A DNA stretch of 64,000 bases from Prunus persica (Eukaryota > Streptophyta > Magnoliopsida > Rosales > Rosaceae). The stretch spans positions 27,250,106-27,314,105 of the forward strand of contig NC_034014.1 of assembly GCF_000346465.2 (NCBI RefSeq), written 5' to 3'. The notes under the pieces are model-generated. The model did no database searches. It was given only the letters and a program-made list of their open reading frames with translations, and was not told the DNA's origin. The position numbers were made by a program, and so were the translations under genes. Shown piece after piece: positions 56,057 through 64,000 of the stretch. Positions within the stretch are counted from its first letter, which is position 1; the number at the start of each line of letters is the position of its first letter.

Positions 56057-56191
56057 ATGAAGAAGAGCAAAAAATATCAAACACCTTCTTCTACTCTCTT
56101 TGTCCCAGTCATATTTAGTACCAGCTGCCGGTCCTCCAGGATCTCCAATATCAATCTTCTTCAACATGGCTGCTTGTGCTTTGCTCGGTGA
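56057..56191 (+). promoter_or_regulatory. Upstream ORF (44 codons) overlapping the SCR start
   Basis: An ATG at 56057 opens a frame that ends with TGA at 56191, overlapping the SCR ATG at 56166 in a different frame. Its start context is weak (T at -3, A at +4), while the SCR start context is strong (A at -3, G at +4), so leaky scanning is plausible. It matters only if transcription starts upstream of 56057. Confidence 0.5.
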
Positions 56192-59127
56192 TCACAATGG
56201 AGAGCATATAAGCGGCAATGGCAGCAGCAACAACAACAGCCATGGCGGAGGAAGCCCATCTTGTCCGATGACAAGCACCACAAACTCCAACAGCCAAGGC
56301 AGCAGCGTAGAGCAGCAACCACCTCGCCAGCACCAAAACCAACAGCAGCATCAGCGACATTCGACAGAGGGATCGAAAATGGTGAGAAAGAGAATGGCTT
56401 GTGAGATTGAAGTTCAAAACTACCCAACAAGCAGAAACACAAGTGCTTCTGATTATATGAGGCTTTCCCGTCGGAGCAGCAGCATTATTAATAATAATCC
56501 AAATCCAAATGCGACCAAAGTGAATAATAATTCTATGGTTTATCCCAACTACTCCACTATGCTGTTACCAGTACCATCTTCCACAAATTTGACAACTTTG
56601 ACGTCAGCTGGTGGGGCTTTATCACCTGCTTCTGCTTCTGCTTCTTCCGCTGCTGCTTCTGCTGCCAACTGGGGTCCTATTGACCCACTGTCACTTCATC
56701 CCCATCATCAATCAGGAGCACTTCCTTCTCATCAGCTTCAGCTTCAGCCCAAGACCCTCACCCCTGCCGTTTGTGGGTTTTCAGGTCTGCCTTTGTTCCC
56801 ACCCGAAAAGACTCCTCCTTCGAATCAAAGTACTGCAACTCCATCCTCCATATCCATATCCATGGAAGACAGCTCCTCCGCCACGGCGTGGATCGACGGC
56901 ATCATCAAGGACCTCATCCACAGCTCCACCAACGTCTCCATCCCTCAGCTCATCCACAACGTCAGAGAGATCATCTTCCCTTGCAACCCCAACCTCGCTT
57001 CTCTCCTCGAGTACAGGCTCCGCTCCATATCCGAGCCGCCTCCACCTCCTCCTCCCATCCCGAACTTTAACCCCGCCACAGTACCAGAGCTCAGGAGAAG
57101 AAGAGAAACCTTACAGCTTCAGCAGCAACAAAACCAACATCATCATCATCATCAAGGTCCTGGGGCTCTCAAGCTCAATCTCGACTCGGCTGCCCTACAT
57201 GACGTCGCCATATTCACGAACCCAACAACAGTTGAGACTGCTTCTGTTGCTACCCACGTGATGAACAGCAATGATTTGTACTTGCACTCATGGACAGGAG
57301 GTGGAGGAGGAGCTGGTCCTACCCCTATCACCTGTAGCCAAACAAACCCTCACCACCCAAATTCTCCTTTCAATCAGGCAATTCATCATACACAAGATAA
57401 GCAACTAGAAAACTCTTCATCCTCATCCCCTGCGGCCGAGTCCACAACACCCACCGCTGCACCCGCCACCACAACTACAGCCACAACAACCCCCACTCCA
57501 CCGCCAACAACACCATCGGCGGCAGTGTCCCTAATCAGAGAGAGAAAAGAAGAGATGCGGCAGCAAAAGCGAGACGAAGAAGGCCTACATCTCCTCACCC
57601 TCCTCCTCCAATGCGCCGAGGCCGTCTCGGCAGACAACTTCGACGAAGCCACCAAAATCCTCCTCGAAATCTCCGAGCTCTCCACCCCATTCGGCACCTC
57701 CGCCCAGCGCGTCGCCGCCTACTTCTCGGAAGCCATGTCGGCACGCCTCGTCAGCTCCTGCCTCGGAATCTACGCCTCCCTCCCTCCCTCCTACGTCCCA
57801 ATCAGCCACACCCAGAAAATGGTCTCCGCCTTCCAAGTCTTCAACGGCATCAGCCCCTTCGTCAAGTTCTCTCACTTCACCGCCAATCAGGCGATTCAGG
57901 AAGCGTTCGAGAGAGAGGACAGGGTGCACATAGTAGATCTCGACATCATGCAGGGTCTGCAATGGCCTGGGCTTTTCCACATCCTGGCTTCGAGGCCAGG
58001 TGGGCCCCCCTACGTGAGGCTTACCGGGCTCGGGACCTCCATGGAGGCATTGGAGGCCACCGGGAAGCGTCTGTCTGACTTCGCTGATAAATTAGGGCTT
58101 CCGTTCGAGTTTTTTCCCGTGGCGGAGAAAGTGGGGAGTTTGGACCCGGAGAGGTTGAACATCAGCAAGAGAGAAGCTGTGGCGGTGCATTGGTTGCAGC
58201 ATTCGCTTTACGATGTCACTGGTTCCGATTCCAATACGCTCTGGCTTTTGCAGAGGTAACGTCTTTCTCCATCTCTTCATCCATTTGATTCTTAAAATAT
58301 GATGAAGAAAAAAAATCAAACTGGGTTTCTTTTGCTTTGCACTTTTTGGTGTCTTTGATCGATGTTGCTAATCAAAGTATCAAACTTTATGAAGCTACCG
58401 CTGACCATGTATTAAACAAATAATGTTTTACTGCACCATGCCACCATGCCACCATGCCACTACGACCTATATCTATCTATCTATCTATACTGCAACCTAT
58501 AAAAAGCTGCCCTCAAACTCAATCCTTTTGCACGTATTGTTGGTCGTAACTCGTAACATTATGGGAAAGATGCAAAATTTAATTTTGATTTGATACTTGA
58601 ACGTAGATGCTTTATTGTATACTAATTGGGTTTTGATTGTTGCATGTGTTTGGGGATGTTGATTCAGATTGGCACCAAAAGTAGTGACGGTGGTGGAACA
58701 AGACTTGAGCCACGCGGGCTCCTTCTTGGGGCGGTTTGTTGAGGCCATACACTACTACTCCGCCCTGTTCGACTCTCTCGGAGCGAGCTACGGGGAGGAG
58801 AGCGAGGAGAGGCACGTGGTGGAGCAGCAGCTGCTCTCGAGAGAGATCCGGAACGTGCTGGCGGTCGGAGGGCCGTCGAGGAGCGGAGAGGTGAAGTTCC
58901 ACAACTGGAGAGAGAAGTTTCAGCAAAGTGGGTTCAGAGGGATATCTCTGGCTGGAAATGCAGCAACACAAGCCACATTGCTGCTTGGGATGTTTCCTTC
59001 TGATGGGTACACTTTGGTGGAGGACAATGGCACTCTCAAGCTTGGTTGGAAGGACCTTTGCTTGCTCACTGCTTCTGCCTGGAGGCCTCCCTTCCATGCA
59101 ACCACCAACCCCAACCTTCACTATTGA
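56166..59127 (+). CDS. SCR: SCARECROW, GRAS-family transcription regulator
   Basis: SCR acts in the nucleus with SHORT-ROOT to specify endodermis and the quiescent centre. Two exons, 56166-58255 and 58668-59127, give 849 residues, longer than Arabidopsis SCR (653 as I recall). The N-terminal half is low-complexity, rich in Gln/Asn/Ser/His/Thr/Pro. It holds SCR-specific islands: [20 protein letters not shown], and [20 protein letters not shown] with [14 protein letters not shown]. The GRAS domain (from about residue 475) has LHRI ([20 protein letters not shown]), [15 protein letters not shown], a PFYRE-like region, LHRII, and a SAW motif ending [16 protein letters not shown]. The single intron splits the GRAS domain after LWLLQR. 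The extra length is all in the N-terminal homopolymer region, including poly-His and Thr/Pro runs. Confidence 0.96.
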
Positions 59128-60140
59128 GTGAGAGCTTTTGCTTTTATGGAGATGTATGTATAATGAAATGAGTGTTTGAAGGTGGTAGCTTAGGCGGTTC
59201 ATGAGTTTGAATGTATTATCTTGTTAAATGCTTAATTACCATCATTATGCAGTTTAATTATTTTTTTATTTGAGATCTCTCGGTTTGGAGTTTTGGAAGA
59301 AATTTGGTTCTGGTATTTGGGCTTGATCCAGGCTATTTATGGGCTCCAAAACCTAGAAAACCCAACGGGAAACCCGGAAAGGAGCAGGCCGAAGCATAAC
59401 ACAAGCCACATTTTCCTTTAGGTTCAAAAGAGGCCTGAGGGCTGGAGAGAACGGGAAGATGGTAACCATTTTCATCCAATTTTTAAGAGACAGGCCTTTA
59501 AATGAGGCCCTCACTCTAGAATTCTACTAGGAAGATGACAATTGACAAGCCAGATAGTTGAATTAATTTGTTTAAAGAACAACAAAATTGATACAAGATA
59601 TGAAAAAAATTAGTCCATTGACATCACCTAAGACAAAGATAAATAAATAAAATACAATCTCAGAAGAATGATTTCTCTCAAGGCATAGAGACTACTTGCT
59701 CTCTCAGCCAACTGTCATTTATATTACGAATGGTAATTGAATCTAATTGGACAAACAAACAATAGCACCCTTCCTGTGTACAGAATTATTTGCACAGCTT
59801 TTCCACTAAGCAAAAAAATTTCTTCAAATCATTCCCTGGATTTGTCCATCAAATCACCTTTCGTTTCCCCAAAGATGGTAACTCAGAAACTTAGCAGCCT
59901 TCCAGGAGCTCCATCCTTCTGCTCTTTCCAAAAATAAAAACAAATTTTTTTATGTCTTTTATTTACCAAAAAATTACAATTATGTGATTGTCAAACTCAG
60001 CGCGGCTATCACGTCCTCGCTTTGGAAGCTTGATAAAAAAAAATTATCAGCACCCACAAAATAGACATCCATCTGTTAATGCTTCCGGATCCGCATATTT
60101 CGGAGAACCTCTTGCAGTACAACCAAGGACAACCAGCTCA
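59128..60140. other. Convergent intergenic region between SCR and GAUT7
   Basis: The 3' UTRs of the two genes lie here. No coding sequence is recognised. Confidence 0.45.
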
Positions 60141-62659
60141 TCATGAATTCCAATTGCAGTCAGTCAAGAACTGATCCTCTCGGTTCACAAAATTCTTCCA
60201 GTAACCTTTATATTTTGGGATCCCTAACTCAAGCCAAGGTTTCATCTTTCCATTATAGTGCAACACTGCAGCATTCCTAATTGGATAGACATCTACATTA
60301 TAGTCATGACCCAGTCCAGAAAGAGCCCAAGAACCATCCAGAGGATAGATCAAATCCTGAAAGGTAAGCAAGCTCGCATGCAGTGCAACAGCTTCGTTTT
60401 GCGCCTCTTGTGTGCTCACCTGCCCATGCAAACACGTCAGAAAATATGAACAACTAATGGACAATGTTTTAACAAAATAAAAACTAGGACAAAAAAATGC
60501 AGACTGTTTCAAATGACAATAACATTTCACCAAATTTGATGTAAAACAATGGGGTCAAGCAGTCAATCCTTCTGTAGTGACTCAAGTTAAATTTTTTTTT
60601 TCTCTCTCTCTCTCTCTCTATTTTATAAAAATTTCAAATAATTAGCATCACCATGACCACAGGTTAATCAAAGAATAATTGCACTGGTTAGATATTAGGT
60701 CAACTTACAATGTGACTCACCTCCTTCACAAACTTTTGGTAAGTTTCAGTGAGATCAAGCTCTCTCCACTTAACCAGATCAATCACATTCAATCCAGACA
60801 TCCAAGCACATGAATTTTTATTGAAACTGTTCTCGCCAAGATAGCTCCTCAACAGACTTAACTTCACCGAGCAGAACTGCACAGCGGCATTAACTTTCCC
60901 TTCCATGTTGAGGTTCCATAGTGCAGACAAGTCCTGCTGGACAACAACATCATCATCCAGAACCACAACTTTCTCCAAATTCTGGAATATCTCAGGGAGA
61001 CGATAGTGTAAATGAGAAAAAGTAGATAAGTACTCCGTTCTACTTTGGGCATCAACGCTATGGGAAACACGGAACTCCACAGGCAGTGAAAATTGTAATT
61101 TCTGGTTGTTCAGATCAAGCCGCTCCATGTTTAACACCTCAATCGTGGCTTCCTTATATGTATTTCTAAAGAACCATAGTTTCATTGCGAAGTAATTCTC
61201 TTCATCTGTTAGGACGTGAAAAACCAGTTTCCCACTTTCCTGAAACATTGCAAATTAGTTAATTAGCGTCATTGCGAGAATAAAAGGAAACTAGCAGCCA
61301 AATAGGCATGGGAGAATGTCTATTACATACTTTTGCATGCATTACAGTTGAGTTTATCACAACTGACGATGCAAGTACATTAGTGGAGAATATGACATAG
61401 TGCTGCAATGCACGATCAATGTACTTGTCAGCCAGGGAGGCCTCTGTATCGTCAAAAGGAGATCTGAAATATTCCACAGTCAGTCTCATTGACAGGCAGT
61501 GGAGGCTCTTCGGCATAGTCTGGACTGCAAGTTGGTAGAGGAAAACACTTTGTCTCATGTGGAAGTTAGCTTCATCCTCAGTCAAATCATATATTTGTCT
61601 CAGTTTCTTGTCAACATTATTACAATCCACATGAAACGATTTGGCTCTGGCTATTGCAGCTTGCATCCTCTGTAGCTTCTTCCCAATCCTGATGGAACAA
61701 TTGGCATTGTGCTTAGTTTATTGGGAAAGCCAGACACATTGTCAATAGCCCATGTTAGAAGATATCCATGAAAACCAGCATAAGGACTCACTGGAGCAAA
61801 ATTCAAAAACCCAAACAGCGGCATGCCAGAAGTAAAAAATAAATTAAGACAATTTATGCACTTTACAAGGTGGATGCGACAGCCAAACTCAGCCATTGGA
61901 TCTTAAAAGTTCAATTGTAAGTACCATGGATGTGGGTAGTAAAAACCATTATCTTATTTTTGGTTATCATTGATGATGGAACAAAGGGAAATAATGAATA
62001 GTTTCCATGACTTACTGTGGTGGAAGATCAGCATCTGTGGTACTTTCACTAAGAACACGCTCCACCTCTTGAATATTTTGTCTCATTTCACGTGACAACT
62101 TGTCCTGTGATGGAAGTTTTGCAATACTAGGATAATATGCTCTCGCCACAAATAGGTGATCCTTCAATCTCTTGACCATAGAATCCTTCATGTCTTCTCT
62201 ATGTTGTTCACGCCAAAGGCAGTAGCTCCCAAATTTCAACTCACATGATTTTCCACTTTGATCAACACCACCTTTTGCATAATCAATGATTTGAACTGAG
62301 GCACCAGCTTTAGGGTTCTGTCACAAAAACTCAAATTAAACAGAGCAGAAGACAATAGCTATACAATGACTAGAACATGATGGCATGCCAATCAGATTCC
62401 AAAGGGAAAAAAACGACAGATTCATGTATACATTTTCAATGGGAGGTGATTGCAGATCAGCATGAGGGGGGGCTGAAAATCCTGCAATTATTGAAAAAAC
62501 AATTTTCAAGTTAATATCTATTACATTGCAACCAGAAAGGATAATGGCAAACCTTTGAAGGCATTGAGCTGACAGACCTTTTTCCTCCTCATTGTCGTGC
62601 ATGGCACTTGGACTTTTGGTTTCATTTTCAGCTGGATGTGAAATATTCTTTAGTATATC
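60141..62659 (-). CDS. GAUT7: Galacturonosyltransferase 7 (GT8 family), 5' end outside the window or undetected
   Basis: GAUT7 is the Golgi partner that anchors GAUT1 in the homogalacturonan synthase complex for pectin. The exons I can place are 62659-62578, 62481-62432, 62317-62016, 61688-61331, 61239-60721 and 60419-60141, joining to 529 residues ending in DCNWNS. Diagnostic stretches are CELKFGSYCLWREQHRED, DCNNVDKKLRQIYDLTEDEA, PKSLHCLSMRLTVEYF, the GT8 metal motif in VVVLDDDVVVQQDLSALW, CAWMSGLNVIDLVKWREL and LHYNGKMKPWLELGIPKYKG. The expected cytosolic tail, transmembrane anchor and first stem residues (about 90 aa) are missing; the first placed exon begins inside the stem. The upstream exon(s) probably lie beyond 64000 behind a long intron. 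All placed junctions agree in phase. Confidence 0.93.
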
Positions 62660-64000
62660 CTGGCACAAAATAATAAAAGGTAGTAAAAACAATCAGGTCA
62701 CCGATAACTTTAGATGCCTGCATCACATCACTCAAATTATTAACCATGTGATGTACATTATATACCAAAAGAAAATATTGCTGCAATCGTTCCTACAGGT
62801 CTTAAATGCCAAACGCATCAAAGTCAAAAAAATTGATTCCCATGTCATGCATTAGTGAAAAGCTGCCTTAGAAAAAAACTGCCTGAACCTTGAAAGGTGG
62901 GTGCCCCATGATACAAATTCTCTTAATTATGCAACAACTGTGGAAGACGGGGAAAACCAGTGAAACAAATAGAGCCATAAATGGAGAAACTTTGGCTTGA
63001 AGTTGAGTGAGGAAGGTAGAACTAAGTATCATAATTGATTAAATGTTAAAACTTCATAAATCAAAAGCAAATTTGTATGTTCCAAAACAATGAAACGATC
63101 GCATTCTTAAGGTACACATGCTATAGTCAAAATGCGGAGCCACAATTTTCCCTATATATATTACAATTGATTGGAACCAACCAAGTGCAGTTTAAAATGA
63201 TTCATTCATTCTTTTCTTCTATTTCATCCAATTTACTTTTATCCAACTTACTCCACTTTCTCTGTAACCCTTATTCCACTTCCTTCCACCAATCACAGAT
63301 AGTGTGCCTCATTCATTTAGTACATAGTGTACTTTCCATATATACATATCCTCTAGCTCCCGGATTAAAAAGATCTAAAACACATGATATGGAAGAACTC
63401 TAGATGTAAGCATATATTGACAGGTACAGATAAAAATTATAATAAGTAGTTCATTATACGAATGAAATTGACAGGTAAAGAAGATGCAAGCAAAATTAGG
63501 TAATTTTCATATTTTGTTTACACCTTGATGTCCATTAGTCCTTTTCTGTTTCTATTGGGGCAAAGGATATGAACATTATGTACACAACAGCTGGGGATTA
63601 AACCTTGAATCTACCTCCACCCTTGATCATGCCACTACACGCAATGCCTATTGGCCCATTAATCAAGTTATTGGATTTAGCCAATGCCTAAAAACAAGAA
63701 AAGTAAAATGAAATCCTGCCAATTTCATGAAACTTAATTTATTAAGATGAATTAAAGGGTGCATTACTCGGATATTTCGGAGCTTATTTTGTATTATAGT
63801 TGCATTTTCCATAGTTATTAGCATTTTCAAAGGACCATCCTACCACATAAAGTTCTTAGATGACCAGGGTGGAAGAAAGTTGAGAAATGTCATAGGTGAA
63901 GTCACACAGCCAGCCTTAGCAGTAGAATAGATGCCGTTACTTCTTTCAGCCCCTTAGATTTACAATTAAGACTTTCCAGCATTACTACTCTTATGTAGAT
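62660..64000. other. Probable long 5' intron of GAUT7
   Basis: No exon with GAUT7-like stem or transmembrane sequence is visible on the minus strand here. The region is AT-rich and non-coding, and is best explained as intron between the first exon(s) and the exon starting at 62659. Confidence 0.45.

Noticed and set aside
56611..57261. A 216-codon plus-strand open frame within SCR exon 1
   Set aside because: It is a shifted frame of the low-complexity SCR N terminus and reads as Leu/Ser/Pro repeats; the SCR frame continues into a complete GRAS domain.

Overview
The window is nuclear DNA of a flowering plant, most likely a core eudicot and plausibly a rosid such as a Rosaceae species. The evidence is compact multi-exon genes with GT/AG introns, AT-rich gene-poor spacers, (GA)n microsatellites, and proteins closest in my memory to Arabidopsis families. 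The family placement is inference only; no marker settles it. I see no rRNA, tRNA, CRISPR or bacterial/phage features, and no intact autonomous transposon.

Layout from left to right: the 3' three quarters of a Mediator subunit 33 gene (+, open at the left edge); a WD40/transducin-like gene (+); a PP1 catalytic subunit (-); a B1-type cyclin-dependent kinase with a PPTALRE helix (-); cofactor-independent phosphoglycerate mutase (-); a LURP-one-related (LOR) gene (-); plastid ribosomal protein L17 (-); a PBL8-like receptor-like cytoplasmic kinase (+); a small cysteine-rich secreted protein (+); a second LOR gene (+); CTP:phosphoethanolamine cytidylyltransferase PECT1 (-); a 15-exon GOLD-like protein of unknown function (+); a mitochondrial-type FolD (-); SCARECROW (+); and GAUT7 (-, open at the right edge). 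I rebuilt exon-intron structures by hand from GT/AG sites, reading frame and family conservation. Every complete model closes in frame.

The genes are not an operon-like system; each has its own promoter. They cover transcription (Mediator, SCR), cell cycle (CDKB1, PP1), signalling (PBL8), primary metabolism (iPGAM, FolD, PECT1), the plastid ribosome (L17) and pectin synthesis (GAUT7). The main large-scale observation is colinearity. From memory, CDKB1, the WD40 gene, LOR8, GAUT7, FOLD1 and PECT1 sit together in Arabidopsis around At2g38620-38670, while CDKB1;1, a WD40 gene, RPL17 and SCR sit around At3g54180-54220. This window would then hold the unsplit ancestral block.

Spacers hold a small inverted-repeat element (34914-35066), a 28-bp tandem array, a possible MITE in a divergent promoter, several microsatellites and candidate promoter elements. 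The longest gene-free stretch (about 6 kb) lies upstream of SCR. I did not find a convincing new biological system; the most testable leads are an overlapping upstream ORF at SCR and the unfamiliar cysteine-rich and GOLD-like proteins.
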